Shown: positions 1 through 7,691 of the stretch, piece by piece
Numbering within the stretch: position 1 is the stretch's first letter
Layout of the letters: every line of letters begins with the position of its first letter
Assembly: GCA_015069095.1 (NCBI GenBank)
Contig: SVJH01000004.1
Location: 48,432 to 112,431 of the forward strand
Reading direction: 5' to 3'
Length of the DNA stretch: 64,000 nucleotides
DNA from: Oscillospiraceae bacterium
GTDB taxonomy: Bacteria; Bacillota; Clostridia; UMGS1810
The notes under the pieces: model-generated
Databases searched by the model: none
What the model was told of the DNA's origin: nothing
The model's input: only the letters and a program-made list of their open reading frames with translations
Translations under genes and position numbers: made by a program

Positions 1-374
1 AATCTACACAATTTAATAAGTTTTTCGCCGTCTTTCCAAGTTAATATCTCGTAAAACGAATCTGCTCCGATTATAAATACATATTCATTATCATCTTTTA
101 AAAAATGATTTAGTGTATCTATACTGTAACTTTTTCCGCCTTTATTAAGTTCATAATCTGATATAAAAAACTTTTTATTATTTTTTGTTGCAAGTCTTAA
201 CATATCAAGACGCTGATTATTTGTTGCAAAACCTTTTAGTTCTTTATGCGGCGGTATTGAATTTGGCAGAAACATAATTTTATCAAGATTTAGTTTACAA
301 AGCACAGTTTCTGCCATTTTTATATGACCATTGTGGACAGGATTAAACGTACCACCTAAAATCCCAATCTTCAT
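1..374 (-). CDS. nadD: Nicotinate-nucleotide adenylyltransferase, partial (runs off the window)
   Basis: Transfers AMP from ATP to nicotinate mononucleotide in NAD synthesis. Reading the minus strand from ATG at 374 gives MKIGILGGTFNPVHNGHI, the nucleotidyltransferase signature with the HxGH motif, then PNSIPPHK and, near codon 100, FIIGAD, all characteristic of NadD. About 124 codons are present without a stop; the C-terminus lies beyond position 1. The start overlaps the stop of the upstream yhbY gene in ATGA, so the two are translationally coupled. It is the last visible gene of the L21-Obg operon, a common clostridial and bacillar arrangement. Identity is confident; completeness cannot be judged. 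Confidence 0.95.
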   Translation of the reverse strand, partial: MKIGILGGTFNPVHNGHIKMAETVLCKLNLDKIMFLPNSIPPHKELKGFATNNQRLDMLRLATKNNKKFFISDYELNKGGKSYSIDTLNHFLKDDNEYVFIIGADSFYEILTWKDGEKLIKLCR

Positions 375-685
375 TTTTTCACCGCTTTATTTGCCTTTGG
401 AAGCACTATAGTTTTATTCTCTTTTGATTCTTTATAAATTACAAATTTTGAACCTATAACTTGTACAGGCTCCGCTCCTGTAAGAGAACAAACTTCACCA
501 CATACTTCCCTTGTATCCATAAGCGAATTTTCAAGAACATGAATTTTTATAATTTCTCTTTTTTCAAGAGCATCATTAACATTTTTTACAAAGTTTTCAT
601 TTATTCCGCCTTTGCCTACTTGCATAATTGCATTTTCAGTATTTGCAAGGCCTCTTAAATAGGCTCTTTGTTTACTTGTAAGCAT
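371..685 (-). CDS. yhbY: CRS1/YhbY-type ribosome assembly RNA-binding protein
   Basis: A 104-residue protein of the YhbY (CRM domain) family, which binds pre-50S particles. The sequence opens MLTSKQRAYLRGLAN and contains the GKGGI loop at about residue 24, the typical GxxG-like RNA contact of the family, followed by LEKREIIKIHVL and a C-terminal IGSKFVIYK strand. The length is typical. It lies downstream of obg and overlaps nadD by four bases, so its context is ribosome biogenesis. The final residues are Lys-rich. No separate promoter is evident in the short gap to obg. Confidence 0.93.
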   Translation of the reverse strand: MLTSKQRAYLRGLANTENAIMQVGKGGINENFVKNVNDALEKREIIKIHVLENSLMDTREVCGEVCSLTGAEPVQVIGSKFVIYKESKENKTIVLPKANKAVKK

Positions 686-752
686 ATTGTTTTTATCCTT
701 TCGACAAAAATCTTCACAGTATATTATACTAAATTTTTGTATATATTGTCAA

Positions 753-2033
753 CTATTTCATATACTCAAATTCAATCTCATATATCTTAACTAAATCGCC
801 CTCTTTAACACCCTTGTTTTCAAGTTCTTTAATAACTCCTTTTTTGCGGAGTGAACGTTGGAAAAACTGTAGCGATTCGTTATCTTCTATGTTTGTAGAA
901 CCGAGAATTTTCTTAATCCAAGGGCCTTCTACTATAAATGTATCATTATCTCTTGTAACTGTAAACGGTACTTCATCTTCAAATTTTATAATTTCTATTT
1001 CATCGTCTTCTGCTTCTTCGTAAAGAACAGGCATAGGAATTTCATCAAGCATGCCTGAAACATAAAGCATAAGTTCCTTTACACCCATATTTGCCGCAGC
1101 AGAAATTTCAAAAACTTTATAACCTCTGTTTCGCATTTCGTCGCAAAAACCATCATAAATTGAAGAATCATACACAAGGTCTTTTTTATTAGCAACAACG
1201 ATCTGAGTTTTTTGAGCAAGAAGCGGATTGAATTTTTCTATTTCTTCATTTATTTTATCAAAATCTTCAATAGGATTTCTACCTTCAATCGATGATGCAT
1301 CAACAACATGAAGGAGAAGTCTTGTTCTTTCAACGTGTTTTAAAAATTCATGACCAAGACCTATACCTTCACTTGCACCTTCAATAATCCCCGGAATATC
1401 GGCAATAACAAAACTGTTGCCGTGTCCTAAATCGACTACTCCGAGATTTGGTTCAAGTGTTGTAAAATGGTAATTTGCAATTTTTGGTCTTGCATCAGAT
1501 ACTACTGACAAAAGTGTTGATTTTCCAACATTTGGAAAACCTACAAGTCCAACATCTGCAAGCAGTTTAAGTTCAAGTTTTATTTCTCTTTTTTCGCCCT
1601 CAATTCCACTTTTGGCAAATTTCGGAGCCTGTCTTGACGGAGTTGCAAAATGACTGTTTCCCCAACCGCCACTTCCGCCTTTGGCAATTATTATTTTTTG
1701 ACCAAGTTTATTTAAATCGGCAATTACTTTACCTGTGTTTGCATCTCTGACCAATGTTCCAATTGGCACAGTTACATACAAATCTTCGCCGTTTTTTCCG
1801 CTGCATTTGGCACTTCTTCCGTCGCCGCCATTTTGTGCTTTATAATTTTTTCTGTATCTGAAGTCAGCAAGAGTACTTACTTTATCATCAACCATCAAAA
1901 TTACATTTCCGCCGTTTCCGCCATCGCCACCATCAGGACCACCTGCTGCAACATATTTTTCTCTATGGAAAGAAACAAGCCCGTTTCCGCCATTTCCGGC
2001 TTCTATACTAATTACCGCTGTATCTGCAAGCAT
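753..2033 (-). CDS. obg: GTPase Obg (ribosome assembly)
   Basis: A 426-residue Obg/CgtA GTPase that acts in 50S assembly and stress signalling. The N-terminal Obg fold (about residues 1-158) is glycine-rich, with AGNGGNG and GGPDGGDGG repeats. The G domain follows, with G1 GFPNVGKST near 165, a G3 DIPGIIEGA and a NKKD base-specificity motif. A C-terminal OCT domain (about 345-425, EIIKFED...VEGPWIKKIL) makes it the Firmicutes-length form. The start at 2033 has an AGAGGTG ribosome site. It follows rpmA after a hairpin at 2083-2112, which could lower read-through between ribosomal protein and GTPase genes. Confidence 0.97.
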   Translation of the reverse strand: MLADTAVISIEAGNGGNGLVSFHREKYVAAGGPDGGDGGNGGNVILMVDDKVSTLADFRYRKNYKAQNGGDGRSAKCSGKNGEDLYVTVPIGTLVRDANTGKVIADLNKLGQKIIIAKGGSGGWGNSHFATPSRQAPKFAKSGIEGEKREIKLELKLLADVGLVGFPNVGKSTLLSVVSDARPKIANYHFTTLEPNLGVVDLGHGNSFVIADIPGIIEGASEGIGLGHEFLKHVERTRLLLHVVDASSIEGRNPIEDFDKINEEIEKFNPLLAQKTQIVVANKKDLVYDSSIYDGFCDEMRNRGYKVFEISAAANMGVKELMLYVSGMLDEIPMPVLYEEAEDDEIEIIKFEDEVPFTVTRDNDTFIVEGPWIKKILGSTNIEDNESLQFFQRSLRKKGVIKELENKGVKEGDLVKIYEIEFEYMK

Positions 2034-2082
2034 TTTAATTCACCTCTTATCAGTAATGTGCGTTTTTCACTATAAATAAACA

Positions 2083-2112
2083 TAGGGCTGACCTAATTTT
2101 AAGCCAACCCTA
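2083..2112 (-). terminator. Hairpin between rpmA and obg, partial terminator or attenuator
   Basis: On the minus strand TAGGGTTGGC pairs with GTCAGCCCTA (two G-U wobbles) around an AT-rich loop and is followed by TGTTTATTTA. It lies after the rpmA stop and before the obg ribosome site. The T run is interrupted, so it may be a leaky terminator that sets the rpmA to obg ratio; this is inference. Confidence 0.55.
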
Positions 2113-2130
2113 CACATCTTTTACTATTTA

Positions 2131-2415
2131 TTATTGTGCAATTTCATATACACTAACCTGTTTTTTGTCTTTGCCAACTCTTTCGAATTTAACTTTACCG
2201 TCAACAACAGCAAATAGTGTATCGTCGCTGCCTTTTTTAACATTTATACCAGGGTGGATTTTTGTACCACGCTGTCTAACAAGAATATTTCCTGCAAGAA
2301 CAAACTGACCGTCGCCACGTTTTACACCAAGTCTTTTAGATTCGCTGTCACGACCGTTTTTTGTACTACCAACACCTTTTTTATGAGCAAATAACTGTAG
2401 ATTTAATTTAAACAT
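2131..2415 (-). CDS. rpmA: 50S ribosomal protein L27
   Basis: A 94-residue L27. The N-terminus [21 protein letters not shown] shows the Firmicutes extension that is removed between Phe9 and Ala10 by the cysteine protease Prp before assembly, leaving the A-H/S-K-K tail that reaches the peptidyl-transferase centre. The core [16 protein letters not shown] is diagnostic. A GGAGGTG site precedes ATG at 2415. The protease gene prp lies immediately upstream in the same operon, three bases away from its own start partner. Confidence 0.97.
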   Translation of the reverse strand: MFKLNLQLFAHKKGVGSTKNGRDSESKRLGVKRGDGQFVLAGNILVRQRGTKIHPGINVKKGSDDTLFAVVDGKVKFERVGKDKKQVSVYEIAQ

Positions 2416-2418
2416 TAA

Positions 2419-2748
2419 CTACACCTCCAATTCACAAATTGTGATATTCTCCGAATATTGTTCTTCTAAATTTACTAAAAACAAATACATTGAATTAAGT
2501 AATATATTTACGCTTTTTCTTTCTTCATCTGTGATATCACAAGGAAGAACAAAGAAAAGATATCCGTCATCAACTTCATATCCGATATTTATGTTTAACA
2601 CATTTTCAATACCATTTAGGGTAAGATGAACCGCCGAACTTATTGCAGCACATACAATATCATTTTCTTCCGAAGAATTTGCATGTCCATCAGCAACAAA
2701 TTTTACAATGTTTTTGTTTTTATCACGATAAATATTAACGCTTGTCAT
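2419..2748 (-). CDS. prp: Ribosomal-processing cysteine protease Prp
   Basis: A 109-residue Prp (YsxB family) protease that trims the N-terminal extension of L27. The catalytic pair is visible as His22 in FVADGHANS and Cys33 in DIVCAAIS, the conserved family signature. It sits between rplU and rpmA, only three bases after the L21 stop and three before L27, with no strong Shine-Dalgarno of its own, so translation is probably coupled to L21. Its presence matches the cleavable extension on the neighbouring L27. Confidence 0.93.
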   Translation of the reverse strand: MTSVNIYRDKNKNIVKFVADGHANSSEENDIVCAAISSAVHLTLNGIENVLNINIGYEVDDGYLFFVLPCDITDEERKSVNILLNSMYLFLVNLEEQYSENITICELEV

Positions 2749-2751
2749 ATC

Positions 2752-3060
2752 TTATGCGTTAATTTTTTCAATTTTAACTTTTGTGTAAGGCTGTCTATGA
2801 CCCTGTTTTGTCTTAGAACCTTTTTTAGGTTTGTACTTAAATACAATAACCTTTTTAGCTTTACCATTTTTAACAACAGTAGCGTCAACACTTGCACCTT
2901 CTACGATAGGTGTTCCGATAACTGTTTCATCACCAGATACTGCAAGAACCTGATCAAATTTAACAGCTTCGCCTTCTGCTGCTTCAAGTTTTTCAACAAA
3001 CAAAACGTCTCCTTCAGAAACTTTATACTGTTTGCCACCTGTTACTATAATTGCGTACAT
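2752..3060 (-). CDS. rplU: 50S ribosomal protein L21
   Basis: A 102-residue L21, recognised by [18 protein letters not shown] at the N-terminus and by the basic C-terminal segment [22 protein letters not shown]. The length is typical. It is first in the operon, with GGGAGGTG before ATG at 3060. Upstream lies a nested-stem leader (3087-3141) and a TTGACA-N18-TATAAT promoter, so the entire ribosomal operon is probably driven and controlled from here. Confidence 0.97.
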   Translation of the reverse strand: MYAIIVTGGKQYKVSEGDVLFVEKLEAAEGEAVKFDQVLAVSGDETVIGTPIVEGASVDATVVKNGKAKKVIVFKYKPKKGSKTKQGHRQPYTKVKIEKINA

Positions 3061-3086
3061 TAAAATGCACCTCCCTTGTTATTCTC

Positions 3087-3141
3087 GCTACAAACAGGTA
3101 TGCCAAGCATTTTAAGACCTGTTATATGCGGTTACCGTAGC
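3087..3141 (-). ncRNA. Candidate L21 leader RNA structure
   Basis: The 5' untranslated region of rplU folds into nested stems: an outer GCTAC (minus strand, from 3141) with GTAGC (to 3087), and an inner AACAGGT with ACCTGTT (3117-3123 with 3093-3099) around a 17-base loop. The position directly before L21 and the nested form match the L21-leader class known in Bacillota, which is thought to mediate autogenous control. I judged it by pairing only, not by covariance. Confidence 0.6.
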
Positions 3142-3171
3142 ATTATAACATATAATTGCACGATTTGTCAA
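3142..3171 (-). promoter_or_regulatory. Sigma-A promoter of the rplU operon
   Basis: On the minus strand TTGACA (3171-3166) is separated by 18 bases from a perfect TATAAT (3147-3142). Transcription would start near 3135, at the beginning of the leader stem. Confidence 0.8.
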
Positions 3172-3213
3172 ATGTTTTTTTGCATTTTTTTACATTTTTT
3201 AAAAATAATTATT

Positions 3214-3837
3214 TTATAATGAATTTTTGCTTTGTTTAAGGTCGATTTTTTTATATTTTTTTATTCTTTCAAGAGCATCAAATGATGATGCATCAATAAC
3301 TGTTTTTGTCAGACAATCCGTGCAGAGCATTTCTATTCTGTCATAAAACACTTGCATTTTTATATCGTTGCAATCACAGTTGCACCCAATTTTGTTTTTT
3401 GATGACAAAGACATAAGATAATCTGCAATTTCAGCCACAAAAGGATTTTCCTCTTTGAGATTATCATATCCAAGTTCATTCATAATAAGATCTGTTTCAT
3501 CGTTGTATTCTGTACATTCTTCGTTAATTTTCACAATATCGCCGGCATAGAATAAATCTGTTTCAAGAACCGGACACGCAAAACATATTATATCGCCATT
3601 CCAGAATGTTTTTGCACTAAGTTCAAATTTATGAAACTCATTGCACGCAATACACGGAGAAGACAACGTATATTTATTATTCTTTCCAACTGTGATAAGT
3701 ATGTACGATTTTTTACAATGACAAGAAAGTATAACTGCTTTATTACCTGAAAATGAAAAAATATTGAGTTTATACTTTTGCATTTCTCCGCAAATCGGAC
3801 ATTTATAAAGTATTGTTGTATTTAAATCTGAAATCAT
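3214..3837 (-). CDS. Cys-rich protein of unknown function
   Basis: I do not recognise this 207-residue protein. Visible are CPxC near residue 13, then CHCKKSY, CIAC, a CFAC at mid-protein and CNCDCND and CTDC near the C-terminus, suggesting several zinc-ribbon knuckles separated by short beta-rich stretches. The middle is acidic. There is no signal peptide or membrane segment. The gene starts 10 bases after the DNA glycosylase stop with an AGAGGA site, so it is the last gene of the operon that starts at 10.3 kb. Nucleic-acid or metal binding is plausible but unproved. No clear terminator follows. Confidence 0.8.
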   Translation of the reverse strand: MISDLNTTILYKCPICGEMQKYKLNIFSFSGNKAVILSCHCKKSYILITVGKNNKYTLSSPCIACNEFHKFELSAKTFWNGDIICFACPVLETDLFYAGDIVKINEECTEYNDETDLIMNELGYDNLKEENPFVAEIADYLMSLSSKNKIGCNCDCNDIKMQVFYDRIEMLCTDCLTKTVIDASSFDALERIKKYKKIDLKQSKNSL

Positions 3838-3847
3838 TTAGTATCCT

Positions 3848-4726
3848 CTAATCTAAAAGTTTATTTTCTCTTGCGTAGTAAAATAAATACTGCTGTGCAA
3901 ATCCACCAAGATTTTTAAATTTTTCTTTCGAGCATGCCTCAATTTGTTTCATCGTTGCGTTTTCATCAAGATAAAACTTTTTCATAACTCGTCCTATCCA
4001 AACATCAATAGGAAATGCATCATATTTTTTTAGAGAGAACAAAAGTACACAGTCTGCAACTTTCGGTCCTACTCCTTTTATTTTTAAAAGTTCTTTTTTT
4101 GCATCCGAAGTTGTCATATCAAACAGAGAATATAAATCAACTTCGCCAGATGCAACTTTTTTTGCCGCATCAAGTATATATGCTGCTCTGTATCCTGCTT
4201 TTAAAGGTTCTAAATCTTCCAAAGAAAGCGATGCAAGTTTTTGTGCAGTTGGAAAAGTATAATAATCATTTCCGTTATATTCAACTTTTTCACCAAAAAG
4301 CATAGAGAGTTTTGCAACTATTTTTTTAATTCTCGGAATAGCGTTTTGCGTAGAAATTATAAACGAAATAAGGCACTCAAAAACGTCCTGATTAAGTATT
4401 CTTATTCCCCATCCAAAATTTATTGCGTTTTTTAATGTATCGTCAGTTGATAGTGCATTTTTTATTAAAGCATAATCGTTGTCTATGTTAAAATAATCTC
4501 TCCATATATTTTCATATTCTGAAATTGTTGTATTTGCAAGTACAATATTTTTACTGTCAAAATTTACTTTTATTACTTTTCCAAAAGCAACGCCAACATA
4601 TGTTTCTTCATCTATCATTTCCCATCTGAAACACTGGCCGCAGTCAAAAGTATGGCTTGGAAGGAAATCAGTCATATCCTCTAAAATAACACAGTTGTCT
4701 TTTTCATAAACTCTCAAGAATATCAC
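3848..4726 (-). CDS. 8-oxoguanine DNA glycosylase, OGG1 type
   Basis: A 292-residue helix-hairpin-helix glycosylase with an N-terminal OGG domain (DCGQCFRWE near residue 30) that removes 8-oxoguanine and has AP lyase activity in this family. In the segment KGVGPKVADCVLL the catalytic lysine is Lys222, and Asp241 lies in FPIDVWI; the 19-residue spacing equals that of Lys249/Asp268 in human OGG1. The start is GTG at 4726, overlapping the stop of the upstream gene as GTGA; an AGATGAG site is weak, so translation is probably coupled. Confidence 0.92.
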   Translation of the reverse strand: MIFLRVYEKDNCVILEDMTDFLPSHTFDCGQCFRWEMIDEETYVGVAFGKVIKVNFDSKNIVLANTTISEYENIWRDYFNIDNDYALIKNALSTDDTLKNAINFGWGIRILNQDVFECLISFIISTQNAIPRIKKIVAKLSMLFGEKVEYNGNDYYTFPTAQKLASLSLEDLEPLKAGYRAAYILDAAKKVASGEVDLYSLFDMTTSDAKKELLKIKGVGPKVADCVLLFSLKKYDAFPIDVWIGRVMKKFYLDENATMKQIEACSKEKFKNLGGFAQQYLFYYARENKLLD

Positions 4727-5301
4727 CTCATCTTGCTAATTATTTCTTTGTATTCATCATATGTATACAAACTGTTTAGTACATCTAAAAGCATATTTGC
4801 ACTCATTCTTTTTGGAAGTTCTAAATTCTTTGTAAGATACATTCTCATTTTTTTGCTTTCTTCATTACCGCTAAGTCCATCTTTAAAAAGATCTGCTTTG
4901 GTAATCTTTTTCGCATCATCGCATCTTTGGACACTGCATTTTTCAACAGCCTCCAAAATTATAGCATCATTTATTCCTTCAACGCCTAAAAAACCTTCTT
5001 TTGATGGTTTTGTCTTTCTTTTTTCCTTGCCTTCTATATCAGGGATATATGCATGCTTTACTATGCCTTTTTTTACGAAATTCTTAATATAATTTCTTAT
5101 CTGAAAACCTGCACTATCGCTATCAGTAAGAATAATTATGCCATCTTTTTCGGCAAGTTTTTTAATTAAATTTACTTTAGCTATGTTTTTATATATACCA
5201 AAACCGTCTGTTGTAACGATTGCGGTATCAAAAAGTTGAGAAAGTTTTATTTTGTCGTATGTACCTTCTACAATTATTGCTTCCTTAATTTTTTGCAACA
5301 A
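4723..5301 (-). CDS. TOPRIM-domain protein, RNase M5-like (DUF4093)
   Basis: A 192-residue protein with a TOPRIM fold: IIVEGTYDK near residue 10 supplies the catalytic Glu, and ILTDSDSAG near 57 the DxD metal motif. KTKPSKEGFLGVEGINDAII and the following helices resemble the C-terminal part of RNase M5, which matures 5S rRNA, although the canonical EGKDD is EGTYD here. I therefore call it M5-like rather than rnmV. Start is TTG at 5301 with AAAGGA nine to ten bases upstream. It overlaps the glycosylase gene and follows the binding protein by 10 bases. Confidence 0.8.
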   Translation of the reverse strand: MLQKIKEAIIVEGTYDKIKLSQLFDTAIVTTDGFGIYKNIAKVNLIKKLAEKDGIIILTDSDSAGFQIRNYIKNFVKKGIVKHAYIPDIEGKEKRKTKPSKEGFLGVEGINDAIILEAVEKCSVQRCDDAKKITKADLFKDGLSGNEESKKMRMYLTKNLELPKRMSANMLLDVLNSLYTYDEYKEIISKMR

Positions 5302-5311
5302 AGTCAGTCCT

Positions 5312-6895
5312 TTAATATTTTATATATATATCACTAATTCCGTTGTATATACTGTTGTATGATGGATATGTGAAGTTTTTAAGATAATCCTGATAATACA
5401 CTGCATATGACACAAAGCAAAGCGGAATGTGTACAGTTTCGTTTGTAAAAGTATTTGCAAAATTTAAAAATGCATCTTTTTGCATTTCTTTATCAGATGC
5501 AGTTTTCAATTTATTTAACGACTCATCTAAATTATAACTTGAAATGTTATAAAAATTACTTTCGCCGTCTGTTTTTAACATTTCAGATAAATCGCCATTT
5601 TTAGGAATTTTGTATTCAACAAGTGCCATGTCAAATTCTTTATTTATTAAATCTTCGTTATATTCTTCAGTTGGTTTTAATACTATTTCGACATCAATCA
5701 TACACTTTTTAAGGTTATCTTTAACCAAAGATGCCATAAGTGCTGATTCAACATCATCTTCCCTGACTAAAAGTGTGAATTTTAAATTTACAAGCGTACC
5801 ATCGATTGTTTTTTCCATTACATTGTCGGCGTTTAAATCTCTCCATCCGTTTTGTGAAAGTAAATCAACTGCAGTTTTTTCGTTATATAAACTTTCATAC
5901 TCAGACGGATTATAATACGCAGACGGATTTATTGGAATATTTACAGCAAATGCATGTGAATGCATAACATCATTTACTATTTTTTCTTTATCAACAGCAT
6001 ATGATATTGCCTTTCTTACTTCGCTGTTTTTTAATGCATCGTTTTCAAAATTAAAAGCGAGATAATTGTAGTATTCCCCTACTATTTCATAAGTGCTCAT
6101 TTTATTTGAAAAAGAAAAATCGCCAAAATTTACTATATCTGATGATATAATGTCTGTCTGACAAGCATTAAACGAATACAATGCTGTTGAATTATCTTTC
6201 ATAAAAGTAACTTGCAACTTATCTACATACGGCTCTTTTCCATGCCACATTTGGTTTTTCTCAAGTGTCATTCCATTTCTGCTGATTTTGTTTTTTAGAA
6301 TAAACGGACCAGTACCTACAGGCATACCTATAAGTTCTTCTTTGAAAAATTCTGAAGCATCGATATAATCTTTAGGCAAAATAGGAAAATCAAGATACAC
6401 AACAAAATCCAAAACTGGCTTATTAACTTCTATTGAAATCTGATAATCATTTATTGCAACATAAGAATTTATAAATTCAAATATACCACTGTAATTATTC
6501 TCGTATTGTTTAATTAAATCAAGCGTATATATAACGTCATTTGCATTAAAGTTTTTTCCATTGTGAAAAACTACATCTTTTTTTAAATCAACAATATATC
6601 TTCCGTTTTCAAATTTATATCCAGTAGCTAAAACTGATGACACAGTTTTGTCGGGATTAACTTTAAAAAGTCCTTCATATACATTTGTAAGCACCTGTGA
6701 ATTCGCCCATTTTTTTGTTATAAGCGGATTAAATGTATCGGGATACACAGAATATAAATTGATAGTCCCGCCTTTTGTAGCACTTATATTTCGAGGTAAT
6801 TTACCTCCATTATTTACAGAACATGATTTAAAAAATGAAAACATAATGCAAATAGCACACAGTATACACACTATAAAAGTCAAAAATCGTTTCAT
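5312..6895 (-). CDS. Extracellular solute-binding protein, family 5 (oligopeptide type)
   Basis: A 527-residue OppA/DppA-class receptor. A hydrophobic N-terminal segment (residues 5-23) is followed by FKSCS at about 27, a poor lipobox, so lipid anchoring is likely but not certain. The mature part shows family features: KGGTINLYSVYPDTFNPL, VYEGLFKVNPDKTV, DLKKDVVFHNGKNFNANDVIYTL (cluster signature of SBP_bac_5) and VRKAISYAVDKEKIV. No permease or ATPase genes lie nearby, so it is an orphan receptor. AAGGAAT precedes ATG at 6895. Neighbours are in the same operon. Confidence 0.9.
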   Translation of the reverse strand: MKRFLTFIVCILCAICIMFSFFKSCSVNNGGKLPRNISATKGGTINLYSVYPDTFNPLITKKWANSQVLTNVYEGLFKVNPDKTVSSVLATGYKFENGRYIVDLKKDVVFHNGKNFNANDVIYTLDLIKQYENNYSGIFEFINSYVAINDYQISIEVNKPVLDFVVYLDFPILPKDYIDASEFFKEELIGMPVGTGPFILKNKISRNGMTLEKNQMWHGKEPYVDKLQVTFMKDNSTALYSFNACQTDIISSDIVNFGDFSFSNKMSTYEIVGEYYNYLAFNFENDALKNSEVRKAISYAVDKEKIVNDVMHSHAFAVNIPINPSAYYNPSEYESLYNEKTAVDLLSQNGWRDLNADNVMEKTIDGTLVNLKFTLLVREDDVESALMASLVKDNLKKCMIDVEIVLKPTEEYNEDLINKEFDMALVEYKIPKNGDLSEMLKTDGESNFYNISSYNLDESLNKLKTASDKEMQKDAFLNFANTFTNETVHIPLCFVSYAVYYQDYLKNFTYPSYNSIYNGISDIYIKY

Positions 6896-6905
6896 TTTTT
6901 ATTCC

Positions 6906-7676
6906 TTAAACTTTTAATCTTTCTACATTTTTACATTTATAAGTTTTGTCATCAAATTCAAAAATTGCGCCACAAAGTTGCTGTTTTCCTTCTGCAACTT
7001 CAAACTTTTTAGGAAGTTGCGTTATAAATCTTTGTATAATTATTTCTTTTTTTACACCAAGAACCGAATCTAATGTACCGGTCATACCAATATCACCTAT
7101 ATAACCCGTACCACCCGGAAGTACCCTTTCATCAGCAGTCTGAATGTGAGTGTGTGTTCCAAAAACCGCATTAACTTTTGAATCAAGATAAAATCCCATT
7201 GCTTGTTTTTCACTTGAAGCATCAGCGTGAAAATCAACAATTATAATGTCACATTTACCTTTTACCTCATCTAATATAGAATCGGCTTTTTTAAACGGAC
7301 AGTCTACTGTTAAAAGATTCATTCTTCCCATAAGGTTAATTACACAGATCCTAATGTCGTTAAAAGTTATTATTGTATAACCATTTCCTACAGTTCCACT
7401 TGGGAAATTTGCAGGACGAATTACATTTTTCTTATTTAAAAGAAGATTAACAACTTCGCTTTTTTTAAATGCGTGATTTCCAAGTGTAATTACATCTATT
7501 CCGCTTTTTATAAGTTCGTTTGCGGTATTTGTATTAAGTCCATTACCTACGCACGCATTTTCAGCATTTGCAATAACAAAATCTATATTATAATCTTTTT
7601 TTATATCTTTTAGTTTTCTTGTAGTGTAGTTAACACCATTCTGACCTACTATATCTCCTATTGCAAGAATTTTCAT
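6906..7676 (-). CDS. ymdB: YmdB-type metallophosphoesterase (2',3'-cyclic nucleotide phosphodiesterase family)
   Basis: A calcineurin-like phosphoesterase of the YmdB/TIGR00282 family, which in Bacillus hydrolyses cyclic nucleotides and affects biofilm formation. Metal-binding motifs visible are GDIVGQ (residue 7), ANAENA, TLGNHAF, DFHADASSEK and GTHTHIQTAD, in the expected order. The open frame extends to a TTG at 7691, but GAAAGGG lies seven bases before ATG at 7676, so I use that start (256 residues). It lies between the zinc-ribbon membrane gene and the binding protein in one operon. Confidence 0.92.
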   Translation of the reverse strand: MKILAIGDIVGQNGVNYTTRKLKDIKKDYNIDFVIANAENACVGNGLNTNTANELIKSGIDVITLGNHAFKKSEVVNLLLNKKNVIRPANFPSGTVGNGYTIITFNDIRICVINLMGRMNLLTVDCPFKKADSILDEVKGKCDIIIVDFHADASSEKQAMGFYLDSKVNAVFGTHTHIQTADERVLPGGTGYIGDIGMTGTLDSVLGVKKEIIIQRFITQLPKKFEVAEGKQQLCGAIFEFDDKTYKCKNVERLKV

Positions 7677-7691
7677 ATAAAACCCTTTCAA

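Noticed and set aside
2626..3063. Open frame of 145 codons on the plus strand opposite rplU and prp
   Set aside because: It is Cys/Phe/Asn-rich, has no ribosome site and lies antisense to two well-recognised genes; it is a product of the AT-rich code of the other strand.
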